Assembly (NCBI GenBank): GCA_003648575.1
Contig: QMPN01000029.1
Coordinates: forward strand, 1-19,068
Source of the DNA: Bacteroidota bacterium
GTDB lineage: Bacteria; Bacteroidota; Bacteroidia; Bacteroidales; B18-G4
Direction of reading: 5' to 3'
DNA length: 19,068 nt
Under the pieces are notes generated by a model. It saw nothing but the letters and a program-made list of their open reading frames with translations. It searched no databases and was not told the DNA's origin. Shown here in pieces: positions 1 through 8,515 of the stretch. Within the stretch, counting starts at the first letter, position 1, and every line of letters starts with the position of its first letter. A program made the translations under genes and the position numbers.

Positions 1-2424
1 CAGGGAACAGCTCAACTTGAATTCTGGGAAACCTATCAGCTTCCTGAAGTCATTGGTGACATTCTGCAGGCTGAAGAGCTCATCAAGCAACAGAATGCGC
101 GTGCAGAAATGCTGCTCGAAGGCGAAACAATTGAGGAAGAAGAAGCTGTTGTTGTTGAAGAAGAAATAGTAGCGGAAGGCACTGAGTCAGGAGAAGAACT
201 TCTCGGACAACTCGAAGGTGATACTACCGATGCAGCTACTGCCCTCCTCGACCAGCTGGAATCAGACTCTATCATGGATATGCCTGACGCTTCTATGGAA
301 GATGCTGAAAAGAACTATCCACTGCGCTCCCTCCTCCAACTGAGAGTTGACCAGGAAGGAAGGCCAATGAATTCAGCAACCATGGGCTATGCCCGCATAC
401 AGGATACCGCACAAATTAACAATATGCTGAAGAGGGCCAAAGAAGTGTTCCCAATAAATCTGAAGTTTGCCTGGCTAAACAAGCCAAGGGAAGTTGACTC
501 AGAAATTCTGGAACTCGTTGGTCTCAAGATAACAACCCGCGACAAACGCGCACCTCTAACCGGTGACGTGATCGTGGATGCCCGTCAGGATTATAACCAG
601 ATGGGACAGGTTGAAGTATCCATGAGTATGAACAGCGACGGCTCGAAAGTCTGGAGAAGGCTGACCGCCGACAATATTGGAAAACAGATCGCTATCGTCC
701 TCGACGGATATGTATATTCATACCCGAACGTAAATGGAGAGATCCCCAACGGGATGTCGAGCATCACCGGTATCGGTGACCTGAACGAAGCGAAAGACCT
801 TGCCAACATCCTGAAAGCAGGTAAGCTTCCTGCTCCTGCCAGAATCGTGGAAGAAGAGGTGGTAGGACCCTCACTGGGTGCCGAAGCCGTTAATGCCGGG
901 CTGTGGTCGTTTGTGATCGCTTTTATCCTGGTACTTGTTTATATGGTATTGTTCTATAACAGGGCAGGATGGATTGCCAACCTGGCTCTGGTTACAAACA
1001 TCTTCTTCATATTCGGAGTGCTGGCCTCACTACAGGCAGTACTTACACTCCCGGGTATCGCCGGTATCGTGCTTACCATTGGTATGGCGGTGGATGCCAA
1101 CGTGATCATCTACGAACGTATTAAAGAGGAAATTCGCGCAGGTAAAGGAATGCGCCTGGCGATTGCCGACGGTTATAAGAATGCCTATTCAGCTATTATA
1201 GATGGTAACGTTACCACATTGCTGACCGGTATCGTACTCTACATATTTGGTACAGGCCCCGTACAGGGATTTGCTACCACACTGATCATCGGTATCCTTT
1301 CATCATTGTTCTCTGCGATCTTTATCTCAAGGCTGATCTTTACCACCCTGTTGAATAAAAACATCAGGCTCTCTTTCGACAACAGATTCACACGCGACTG
1401 GCTGGTTAATGTTAATATCGACTTCCTGGGCATGCGTAAGAAAGCATATATCTTATCCGCTGTGATCATCATTGCCGGTGTCGCTTCCCTCTTTACCAAG
1501 GGTCTGAACCCGGGCATCGACTTCAGTGGTGGACGTACTTTTATAGTACGCTTCGATCAACCGGTATCTACCGGGGACATCAGAACTGCCCTCACACTTG
1601 AGTTTGACAACAATGCTCCTGAAGTTAAGACCTTTGGTCCGAGCACGCAGGTTAAGATCACAACCAAGTACCTCATCGAAGATAAATCAGCTGAAGTTGA
1701 TTCCATCATACAGGTGAAGCTGTTTAACAGCCTGAAACCATTTTATATTGATCAGAAGATGGAATACAGGGATTTCAGTACCGATGCGGAAAATGAATCT
1801 AAGATGATGGGTATCCTCAGCTCTCAAAAGGTTGATCCCGTAATTGCCGATGATATCATGGCCAGGGCATGGCGTGCTATTGGTATTGCACTGCTCGTGA
1901 TCTTTATCTATATCGCAATCAGGTTCCGCAGATGGCAATTTGGTCTGGCAGGGCTCGTGGCCTTGATCCATGACTCATTGATTGTCTTTGGTTTGTTCTC
2001 GATATTCTACAACATCCTGCCATTTAGCATGGAGATTGACCAGGCCTTTATTGCGGCCATCCTTACCATTGTTGGTTATTCTATCAATGATACGGTGATC
2101 ATCTTCGACAGGATCAGGGAGTTTTCGGGCTTGTTCCCTAAAAGGGATACACGTGAAAACATGAATGCAGCGCTGAACAGCACACTGGCTCGTACCTTGA
2201 ATACATCCGGAACAACCCTTGTTGTATTGGCCATTATCTTCGTATTTGGTGGAGAAGTGATCAGGGGCTTTACATTCGCCCTTCTGATGGGTATCCTGAT
2301 CGGTACCTACTCATCGCTCTTTACTGCTAGCCCGGTCGCTTACGACCTTCTTGGTGGAGACAAAAAGCTAAAGGGAGTACCGACCAAAATGGTAAAACAG
2401 GTACAGAAGAAAAAGAAAAAATAA
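1..2424 (+). CDS. secDF: Protein translocase subunit SecDF (fused), 5' truncated by the window
   Basis: SecD and SecF are joined in one chain, as is usual in Bacteroidota. SecDF is an RND-type inner-membrane protein that uses the proton gradient to pull SecYEG substrates across the membrane. The frame is open from base 1 with no stop, so the ATG at 109 is internal and about 190 N-terminal residues are probably missing; 807 codons are visible. The fragment begins with SecD periplasmic P1 sequence (GTAQLEFWETY), then a very acidic low-complexity segment (about nt 118-290). The SecD membrane half carries the motif GMAVDANVIIYERIK, with the proton-path Asp at nt 1093-1095. The SecF half starts near nt 1430 (GIDFSGGRTF) and carries YSINDTVIIFDRIRE, with its Asp at 2089-2091. 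The C-terminus is lysine-rich. A strong terminator follows directly. The identification is secure. Confidence 0.97.
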   Translation, partial: QGTAQLEFWETYQLPEVIGDILQAEELIKQQNARAEMLLEGETIEEEEAVVVEEEIVAEGTESGEELLGQLEGDTTDAATALLDQLESDSIMDMPDASMEDAEKNYPLRSLLQLRVDQEGRPMNSATMGYARIQDTAQINNMLKRAKEVFPINLKFAWLNKPREVDSEILELVGLKITTRDKRAPLTGDVIVDARQDYNQMGQVEVSMSMNSDGSKVWRRLTADNIGKQIAIVLDGYVYSYPNVNGEIPNGMSSITGIGDLNEAKDLANILKAGKLPAPARIVEEEVVGPSLGAEAVNAGLWSFVIAFILVLVYMVLFYNRAGWIANLALVTNIFFIFGVLASLQAVLTLPGIAGIVLTIGMAVDANVIIYERIKEEIRAGKGMRLAIADGYKNAYSAIIDGNVTTLLTGIVLYIFGTGPVQGFATTLIIGILSSLFSAIFISRLIFTTLLNKNIRLSFDNRFTRDWLVNVNIDFLGMRKKAYILSAVIIIAGVASLFTKGLNPGIDFSGGRTFIVRFDQPVSTGDIRTALTLEFDNNAPEVKTFGPSTQVKITTKYLIEDKSAEVDSIIQVKLFNSLKPFYIDQKMEYRDFSTDAENESKMMGILSSQKVDPVIADDIMARAWRAIGIALLVIFIYIAIRFRRWQFGLAGLVALIHDSLIVFGLFSIFYNILPFSMEIDQAFIAAILTIVGYSINDTVIIFDRIREFSGLFPKRDTRENMNAALNSTLARTLNTSGTTLVVLAIIFVFGGEVIRGFTFALLMGILIGTYSSLFTASPVAYDLLGGDKKLKGVPTKMVKQVQKKKKK

Positions 2425-2443
2425 CTCACATATGTGATAAGTT

Positions 2444-2475
2444 AAAAGTCCTGAGCCATCTCAGGACTTTTTTTT
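2444..2475 (+). terminator. Rho-independent terminator after secDF
   Basis: A perfect 12-bp stem pairs AAAAGTCCTGAG (2444-2455) with CTCAGGACTTTT (2460-2471) across the 4-base loop CCAT. The T tract runs to 2475. It lies 20 bases past the secDF stop and separates that transcript from tatA. Confidence 0.9.
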
Positions 2476-2477
2476 AT

Positions 2478-2485
2478 TATTTTTG
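2478..2485 (+). promoter_or_regulatory. Candidate Bacteroidota -7 box for tatA
   Basis: TATTTTTG matches the Bacteroidota -7 consensus TAnnTTTG exactly and sits between the secDF terminator and the tatA start. No clear -33 TTTG lies at the expected distance. If used, transcription would begin near 2489-2492, on top of the GTG at 2491. Confidence 0.4.
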
Positions 2486-2490
2486 CTCAG

Positions 2491-2814
2491 GTGATCACAA
2501 CTCTTAATAGTATATTGCCTCCAATATTGTTTCTCGATATCAGTTTCGGGGAGATCTTTATTATTATCACTGTGATCTTCATCATCTTTGGGCCACAGAA
2601 GATCCCGGAAATAGCAAGAAAGGTTGGCAAGGGCGTACGGCAGGTAAAAAAGGCTTCGACGGAAATCCAGCGGGAGATCAATACCGAGGTAAGTAAATAT
2701 AAAACCGACCTCGATATGGAGCGCATGGTAAATGAAAGTGATCCGCCTAAAGAAAAAACAGAGAAAGAAGAACCTGAAACAGGTAATGCAGAAATAGATA
2801 AAGGGACTGAATAA
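2491..2814 (+). CDS. tatA: Twin-arginine translocase component of the TatA/E family
   Basis: TatA forms the oligomeric membrane element that moves folded proteins across the inner membrane by the Tat pathway. The 107 residues show the family layout: a short N-terminal segment, one transmembrane helix (about residues 20-34, GEIFIIITVIFIIFGP), the hinge FGPQKIPEIAR, an amphipathic helix (GKGVRQVKKASTEIQREI), and an acidic, disordered tail. The start is uncertain. GTG at 2491 gives the longest form, but in-frame TTG codons at 2515 and 2527 would give an N-terminus closer in length to relatives. No Shine-Dalgarno sequence is seen. No tatC is in the window. The gene may be transcribed together with the OmpA-family gene 50 bases downstream. 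Confidence 0.9.
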   Translation: MITTLNSILPPILFLDISFGEIFIIITVIFIIFGPQKIPEIARKVGKGVRQVKKASTEIQREINTEVSKYKTDLDMERMVNESDPPKEKTEKEEPETGNAEIDKGTE

Positions 2815-2864
2815 AACAGTTTTTTTTACGTTAGCATAAAAGATATATTAATAAACAGTGTTCT

Positions 2865-5336
2865 ATGCACTTGATAATTAGACTCACCTTCCTCTTTTTG
2901 ATCAGCCTCGTTGTTTCAACAACAGCCTTCGGTCAACGTAAGAATTATGCCCGTGCCGGTGATGAGGCTTTTGAAGATCGTAAATATGTTGTTGCCATCG
3001 AGCGGTATAAAAAGGCCCAGGGCAAGATCAAGAACAACAAAGCAGAGAAAGACCGTGTGTCGTTCCGTATGGCTGAGTGCTACCGTCTTACAGGCAATCC
3101 AAAAGCCGCCAAAGCACAATACAAAAGGCTTCACAAGACCGGTTACGACAAGAAAGAGCCCGAAATATTGCTTCATTACGCCAACATCATGAAAACAGAA
3201 GGCTTCTATGATGAAGCCCTGGAATACTATAATTTATTTGCCGAAGTAGCGCCTGAAGACCCACGTGGCCCGGCGGGAGCCGAATCCATTGCACTGATAG
3301 AGGAATGGCTTGAATACCCGAGCAAGTATGAGGTTGAATACATCAAAAAGATTAGCAGCCGGCAATCTGACTTCAGCCCTACCTGGTCCAACGACAACTA
3401 CAATGAACTCATCTTCACCTCCACCCGCGAGGGTGCCCTTGGCAAGAAGACCGATGAGTGGACTGACATGAATTTCAGCGACCTCTTCACCAGTCGTATC
3501 GACAGAAAAGAAGAATGGGCTGAACCCACCCTGCTCGATAACAGCGAAGAAGGGGTCAATACTGAAGCTAATGAAGGTGCCGGCATAATGAATAGCAGGT
3601 ACAGCACCCTTTACTTTACCCGTTGTCCGAACGAAGAAAAAAAGATCAACGGTTGCCAGATCTATTCATCAGACCGCACAGGAAGGATATGGAGCAAACC
3701 GCAGATGGTTAAGCTAAGTAACGACTCCTCTGATGCATTCGGGCATCCCGCCATCAGTGAAAACGAGCTTATCATTTATTTTACCTCCGACCGTAAAGGT
3801 GGTTTTGGAGGAAACGACATCTGGGTTGCCTTCCGTGATTCCAGGCAGGAAGAGTTCAGCAGGCCATTTAACCTGGGCCCGGTGATCAACACCCCGGGAG
3901 ATGAGATGTTTCCCTACCTGCGTTCAGATACCGTATTGTATTTCGCCTCTGATGGTCATGTATGCATGGGTGGCCTGGATATATTCGTGACTACCATAAA
4001 TGAAGAAGGCAACTGGAGTGCTCCGGTAAATATCAAGCCCCCGATGAACTCCGAATTCAACGACTTTGGTATCGTCTTTCATCCTGAGGAGGAAAGAGGC
4101 TTTTTCAGTAGCGACCGACGTGGACGTAAGGGAATGGAAGATATTTATTCTTTTATCGTCCCACCGGTGGAATTCACCGTTGCAGGGGTAGTCACCGACG
4201 AGATGACCTTACAGTTCGTGATGGATGCCAACGTGAGTCTGGTTGGTTCCGATGGTACATCTGTCTCAACAAGAACAACAGAGGAAGGCGTATATACCTT
4301 CGGGAAATCACAGGTAATGCAAAATACTACCTATGAGGTCGAAGTGAGCAAGCCGGACTATTTCAACAGCAAAGCCACTGTGACCACAGTCGGGCATGAG
4401 GCCGGAAAAGACTTTACCCAGGACTTCCTTCTGATGCCTATACCTGAGGAGCCTATTGTCCTGCCGGAGATACTCTACGACCTGGCCAAATGGAACCTCA
4501 AACCACAATATGAAGATTCACTGCAAGGGCTGATCACCACCCTGGATGAGAACCCAAGGCTGGTAGTCGAACTTGCGTCACATACCGATGCACGCGACAG
4601 CCATGAGCGTAACGATATACTGTCCCAGAAAAGAGCGCAGTCGGTAGTTGATTACCTCGTCCTTCGTGGTATCGATGCAGAAAGGCTGGTTGCCAAAGGA
4701 TATGGCGAGCGTGTCCCACGCAAGATACTCAAAGACATGACCCGTGACGGATACAACTTCACGGAAGGCGACGTCCTGACAGAAGAATATATTGCAGCCC
4801 TCGAAACTGTAGAAATACAGGAAATTGCACATCAGATGAACAGGAGGACTGACTTCAGTGTACTCAGGAAAGATTATGTGCCCAGGACAGAGATCAGCGA
4901 GGAGCCCGGCGAGGTGGCCATCTTGATCAACCCCGATGATGATGTGGTAAAGTATAGTGTTCAACCCAATACAGGTTTCCTCATCATTCCGATGACCATT
5001 AACGGGTTTACCGATGATTTCATTTTCGAAGAAAGAGCTACTCCGCAGGTTTCCCTGGCAAAAGCGCTGGAAATGTTGAACGAAGGCCTTATCGACAAGG
5101 ATGACTTCGAAGGCGATCCGGCTGATATTCTTGCCAACAACTCCATAAGGAATAACAGCGTATTCACCATTGACAAGATCAGGATAGGGACCAAAACCAT
5201 TACCGACGTGACGTTTGCCGTACTGCACAGGCAAACCAATGACATTGTTATTGGCAGGGAAACGCTGTTGAAGATCGGAACCTACACGGTAAATGAAGCG
5301 GCAAGAGAGATTACCTTCAAATACAGGGAAGACTAA
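2865..5336 (+). CDS. Secreted TPR / PD40 propeller / OmpA protein with a C-terminal degenerate retropepsin-like domain
   Basis: This 823-residue envelope protein is probably held in the periplasm by peptidoglycan binding. Domains in order: signal peptide (1-23); TPR-like helices (about 25-150); PD40/WD40-like propeller blades (about 165-430, with repeated FTSDRKGGFGGNDIW-type motifs); a carboxypeptidase-regulatory-like beta domain (about 436-525); an OmpA C-terminal domain (about 533-672) with the peptidoglycan-contacting residues D575 (SHTD) and R590 (LSQKRAQ). TPR, propeller, CRD and OmpA together is the architecture described for the T9SS component PorE, but such proteins occur as several paralogues, so orthology is not claimed. 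Residues about 695-820 are extra and resemble a clan AA aspartic protease: IPMTINGF, FIFEERATPQVSLAKA, then DKIRIGTKTITDV and DIVIGRETL. The catalytic DTGAS position reads EERAT, so protease activity is unlikely. purM starts 5 bases after the stop. Confidence 0.9.
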   Translation: MHLIIRLTFLFLISLVVSTTAFGQRKNYARAGDEAFEDRKYVVAIERYKKAQGKIKNNKAEKDRVSFRMAECYRLTGNPKAAKAQYKRLHKTGYDKKEPEILLHYANIMKTEGFYDEALEYYNLFAEVAPEDPRGPAGAESIALIEEWLEYPSKYEVEYIKKISSRQSDFSPTWSNDNYNELIFTSTREGALGKKTDEWTDMNFSDLFTSRIDRKEEWAEPTLLDNSEEGVNTEANEGAGIMNSRYSTLYFTRCPNEEKKINGCQIYSSDRTGRIWSKPQMVKLSNDSSDAFGHPAISENELIIYFTSDRKGGFGGNDIWVAFRDSRQEEFSRPFNLGPVINTPGDEMFPYLRSDTVLYFASDGHVCMGGLDIFVTTINEEGNWSAPVNIKPPMNSEFNDFGIVFHPEEERGFFSSDRRGRKGMEDIYSFIVPPVEFTVAGVVTDEMTLQFVMDANVSLVGSDGTSVSTRTTEEGVYTFGKSQVMQNTTYEVEVSKPDYFNSKATVTTVGHEAGKDFTQDFLLMPIPEEPIVLPEILYDLAKWNLKPQYEDSLQGLITTLDENPRLVVELASHTDARDSHERNDILSQKRAQSVVDYLVLRGIDAERLVAKGYGERVPRKILKDMTRDGYNFTEGDVLTEEYIAALETVEIQEIAHQMNRRTDFSVLRKDYVPRTEISEEPGEVAILINPDDDVVKYSVQPNTGFLIIPMTINGFTDDFIFEERATPQVSLAKALEMLNEGLIDKDDFEGDPADILANNSIRNNSVFTIDKIRIGTKTITDVTFAVLHRQTNDIVIGRETLLKIGTYTVNEAAREITFKYRED

Positions 5337-5341
5337 GAAGC

Positions 5342-6511
5342 GTGAGCGGGAATAAAAGATACGACCAGCGTGGTGTGTCAGCCTCCAAGGAGGATGTACA
5401 CAAAGCCATCAAATCTGTCGACAAGGGCCTATTTCCCCAGGCCTTCTGTAAGATCATACCTGACATACTGGAGGGCAGTGAGAAGCATTGCACCATCATG
5501 CATGCCGACGGTGCCGGAACCAAGTCGGCACTGGCATATATGTACTGGAAAGAAACCGGAGATATGTCGGTGTGGAAAGGGATTGCCCAGGATGCTATCG
5601 TGATGAACCTCGACGACCTGCTGTGTGTTGGCGTAACCGATAAGATCCTCTTATCATCAACAATAGGTCGCAATAAGATGCTGATCCCCGGAGAGGTAAT
5701 CACAGCTATTATCAATGGGACCAATGAATTTATTTCTGAGATGCATGACCTTGGGATCGGAATCCATGCTACCGGAGGCGAAACTGCCGACGTGGGTGAT
5801 CTCGTCAGAACCATCATTGTGGATTCCACAGTAACAGCACGTATGCACAGGGAGGATGTGATCACTAACAGGAATATCCGTGCCGGCGATGTGATCGTTG
5901 GCCTGTCATCATCCGGTCAGGCTTCCTATGAGACTGAGTACAATGGTGGCATGGGATCGAACGGGCTCACCAGCGCCAGGCATGATGTATTCAAAAAGAA
6001 ATATGCGGAGAAGTATCCGGAAGCATACGATCCGCAGATGCCTGAGGAACTCATCTTTTCAGGAACAAAGTTATTGACTGATCCAACAGAAGTACCCGGT
6101 GTTGATGCCGGCAAGCTCGTACTCTCCCCTACCCGTACCTATGCACCAATAATTGTTGAAGTGCTTCGCGAATACAGGGGACATATCCATGGCATGGTGC
6201 ATTGCAGCGGTGGCGCGCAGACCAAGGTCTTGCATTTCATTGACAACTTGCATGTGGTCAAGAACAACTTATTCCCGGTCCCTCCACTGTTCAGCATGAT
6301 CCAGGAAGAATCTGATACCGAATGGAAAGAGATGTACCAGGTATTTAATATGGGACACCGTTTCGAAATATATGTTCCTGAAACACTCGCCGGTGATATC
6401 ATATCCATTGCAAAATCATTCAATGTCGACGCACAGATCGTCGGACATGTGGAAGGAAGTGAAATCCCGGCGGTGACCATCGAGAGCGAACAGGGAACAT
6501 TTTTCTATTAA
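5342..6511 (+). CDS. purM: Phosphoribosylformylglycinamidine cyclo-ligase (AIR synthase), Bacteroidota type
   Basis: PurM converts FGAM and ATP to aminoimidazole ribonucleotide (AIR) in purine synthesis. The 389 residues carry the AIRS-family signatures: N-terminal YDQRGVSASKEDVHKAI, glycine-rich HADGAGTKSALA (54-65), the acidic cluster MNLDDLLCVGVTD (88-100), and HATGGETADVGD (142-153). The C-terminal AIRS domain contains GLSSSGQASYE and HCSGGAQTK. It is longer than the roughly 345-residue E. coli enzyme because of an insert near residues 215-260, as in other Bacteroidota copies. The start is GTG, 5 bases after the preceding stop, and fits the conserved N-terminus; no in-frame ATG lies upstream. 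A family member labelled 'AIR synthase related' is the only realistic alternative. Confidence 0.9.
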   Translation: MSGNKRYDQRGVSASKEDVHKAIKSVDKGLFPQAFCKIIPDILEGSEKHCTIMHADGAGTKSALAYMYWKETGDMSVWKGIAQDAIVMNLDDLLCVGVTDKILLSSTIGRNKMLIPGEVITAIINGTNEFISEMHDLGIGIHATGGETADVGDLVRTIIVDSTVTARMHREDVITNRNIRAGDVIVGLSSSGQASYETEYNGGMGSNGLTSARHDVFKKKYAEKYPEAYDPQMPEELIFSGTKLLTDPTEVPGVDAGKLVLSPTRTYAPIIVEVLREYRGHIHGMVHCSGGAQTKVLHFIDNLHVVKNNLFPVPPLFSMIQEESDTEWKEMYQVFNMGHRFEIYVPETLAGDIISIAKSFNVDAQIVGHVEGSEIPAVTIESEQGTFFY

Positions 6512-6575
6512 CGACATCATAGACTATTCATGTTGTATGGCATCCCGGCAGGGGGCTGTCCATATGATTTTATCA

Positions 6576-6583
6576 TACCTTTG
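6576..6583 (+). promoter_or_regulatory. Candidate Bacteroidota -7 box for prfA-pyrF
   Basis: TACCTTTG matches TAnnTTTG exactly, 20 bases before the prfA ATG, in the 92-base gap after purM. It would give a short A-rich leader (AAAGAAGAAAAAC). No good -33 TTTG was found at normal spacing; the nearest upstream TTG (6533-6535) is too far away. Confidence 0.5.
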
Positions 6584-6603
6584 CAAACCGAAAGAAGAAA
6601 AAC

Positions 6604-7677
6604 ATGATAGATAAATTAGAAGGCATATATAATCGCTGGAGGGAGATTGGAGAGCAGATGACACACCCTGATGTGATGTCAAATATGAAGCGATACATTA
6701 AGCTCAACAAGGATTACAAAGCACTGCAACCCATCGTTGATGCCTATAAGGAATATGCCAACGTACTGGCCAACATCGACTCAACCAAAGCTGTGCTGAA
6801 AACAGAAAAGGATGAGGAGTTCAGGGAGATGGCAAAGCTGGAACTGACGGAACTGCTGGAGAAGAGAGACAAGATGGAGGAGGATATCCGCTTCATGCTG
6901 ATTCCGGAAGATCCACAGGATGATAAAAATGCGATGGTGGAAATCAGGGCAGGAGCAGGCGGTGATGAAGCCAGCATATTTGCCGGTGATCTCTACAGGA
7001 TGTATGTGAAATTCTGCGAGATAAAGAAATGGAAAGTGGAAGAGGTGAGCCTGACCGAAGGTACCGTTGGAGGTTTTAAGGAGATCATTTTCGAAATCAG
7101 CGGCGATAATGTGTACGGGCAAATGAAATATGAATCAGGTGTGCACCGTGTACAGCGTGTGCCCAAAACCGAGACACAGGGAAGGGTTCATACCTCAGCA
7201 GCTTCTGTAGTGGTCCTGCCGGAGGCAGATGAGTTCGATATAGAGCTTAAACAGGAGGACATCAGGCGAGACACCTATTGTTCTTCCGGGCCCGGTGGAC
7301 AATCTGTGAACACCACCTATTCTGCCGTCAGGCTTACTCATATACCTACCAATACCGTTGTGACCTGCCAGGACCAGAAGTCTCAGCTCAAAAATCATGA
7401 CAAGGCAATGAAAGTACTGAGAACCAGGCTCTATGAGATGGAATACAAGAAATATCTCGATGAGATCTCTTCACAAAGGAAGACCATGGTCAGCAGCGGT
7501 GACCGATCTGCCAAGATCAGGACCTACAACTGGCCACAGGGAAGGGTCACCGATCACAGGATTACCCTTACCCTCTACAACCTTCAGGAGATCATTAACG
7601 GCAACGTGCAGGAGCTGATCGATAAGCTTCAGCTTGCCGAAAATGCCGAACGATTGAAACAGGAACTCGATAATTAA
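6604..7677 (+). CDS. prfA: Peptide chain release factor 1
   Basis: RF1 recognises UAA and UAG in the ribosomal A site and triggers peptide release. The length of 357 residues is normal. The N-terminal coiled-coil domain is followed by [19 protein letters not shown] (112-130). The codon-reading tripeptide is of the RF1 type, P-x-T (PKT, 187-189), not the SPF of RF2. The catalytic GGQ is at 231-233 ([12 protein letters not shown]). The gene follows its own candidate -7 box, and pyrF starts 5 bases after its stop. Confidence 0.97.
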   Translation: MIDKLEGIYNRWREIGEQMTHPDVMSNMKRYIKLNKDYKALQPIVDAYKEYANVLANIDSTKAVLKTEKDEEFREMAKLELTELLEKRDKMEEDIRFMLIPEDPQDDKNAMVEIRAGAGGDEASIFAGDLYRMYVKFCEIKKWKVEEVSLTEGTVGGFKEIIFEISGDNVYGQMKYESGVHRVQRVPKTETQGRVHTSAASVVVLPEADEFDIELKQEDIRRDTYCSSGPGGQSVNTTYSAVRLTHIPTNTVVTCQDQKSQLKNHDKAMKVLRTRLYEMEYKKYLDEISSQRKTMVSSGDRSAKIRTYNWPQGRVTDHRITLTLYNLQEIINGNVQELIDKLQLAENAERLKQELDN

Positions 7678-7682
7678 ACATT

Positions 7683-8507
7683 ATGACACGCCAGGACCTT
7701 ATCTCCCTCATCAAGCGAAAAAAAAGTTTCCTCTGCATCGGTTTGGATACTGACCTTGAAAAGATCCCATCGCACCTCCTTGAAGAGGACGACCCCATCT
7801 TTGCATTTAACAAGGAAATTATCGATGCTACCCATGATCTGGCTGCCGCCTATAAGCCTAACATCGCCTTTTATGAGGCTTATGGCACCAAAGGATGGGA
7901 GTCGCTGGAGAAGACCATTGCCTACCTCCGTAAAAAAGAGGTTTTTAATATTGCTGATGCCAAGCGTGGGGACATTGGAAATACTTCAGGAAGGTATGCA
8001 AAAGCATTTCTTGAAAACCTGAACTTCGACGGGATCACCGTTGCCCCCTATATGGGACAGGATTCCGTGGGGCCATTCCTGGATATAGAAGGAAAGTGGA
8101 TCGTTCTGCTCGCACTGACCTCCAACAAGGGAACGGATGATTTCCAGATGATAAAGACCGGGAGCGGGAAGCTTGTTTACGAACGTGTGCTGGAAATATC
8201 CCAAAAATGGGGTTCTGCAGATAATACCATGTATGTGGTTGGCGCTACCAAGGCAGAAATGCTTTCAAGTATCCGTAAGATCGTTCCTGATCATTTCCTG
8301 CTTGTTCCTGGAGTAGGTGCCCAGGGAGGAAGCCTGGAGGAAGTGGCCAAATATGGCCTGAACCAGGATTGCGGGCTCCTTGTTAACTCGTCCAGGGGTA
8401 TCATTTATGCCGGGGAAGGTACTGACTTTGCAGATGTAGCCAGGGCAGAAGCCCTCAAGCTTCAACAGCAAATGGAGGAAATTCTTACAAAAGCAGGGAT
8501 CTGCTAA
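7683..8507 (+). CDS. pyrF: Orotidine 5'-phosphate decarboxylase, family 2
   Basis: PyrF converts OMP to UMP, the last step of de novo pyrimidine synthesis. The 274 residues carry the family-2 catalytic strand [14 protein letters not shown], with the D-x-K-x-x-D triad D92, K94, D97. Phosphate-site sequences [10 protein letters not shown] and [11 protein letters not shown] lie near the C-terminus. The start ATG is 5 bases after the prfA stop, so the two are probably cotranscribed. It converges on ilvE with only 6 bases between the two coding regions. Confidence 0.96.
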   Translation: MTRQDLISLIKRKKSFLCIGLDTDLEKIPSHLLEEDDPIFAFNKEIIDATHDLAAAYKPNIAFYEAYGTKGWESLEKTIAYLRKKEVFNIADAKRGDIGNTSGRYAKAFLENLNFDGITVAPYMGQDSVGPFLDIEGKWIVLLALTSNKGTDDFQMIKTGSGKLVYERVLEISQKWGSADNTMYVVGATKAEMLSSIRKIVPDHFLLVPGVGAQGGSLEEVAKYGLNQDCGLLVNSSRGIIYAGEGTDFADVARAEALKLQQQMEEILTKAGIC

Positions 8508-8515
8508 CCTTTTTT
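8492..8515. terminator. Possible short bidirectional terminator hairpin between pyrF and ilvE
   Basis: AGCAG (8492-8496) pairs with CTGCT (8501-8505) across GGAT. On the plus strand T6 (8510-8515) follows after four bases; on the minus strand the hairpin is followed at once by TTTG. The stem is only 5 bp and overlaps the 3' end of pyrF, so support is modest. Confidence 0.35.

Noticed and set aside
4578..5234. 218-codon open frame on the minus strand
   Set aside because: It lies wholly opposite the OmpA/retropepsin-like gene, has no family signature, and is a shadow frame.
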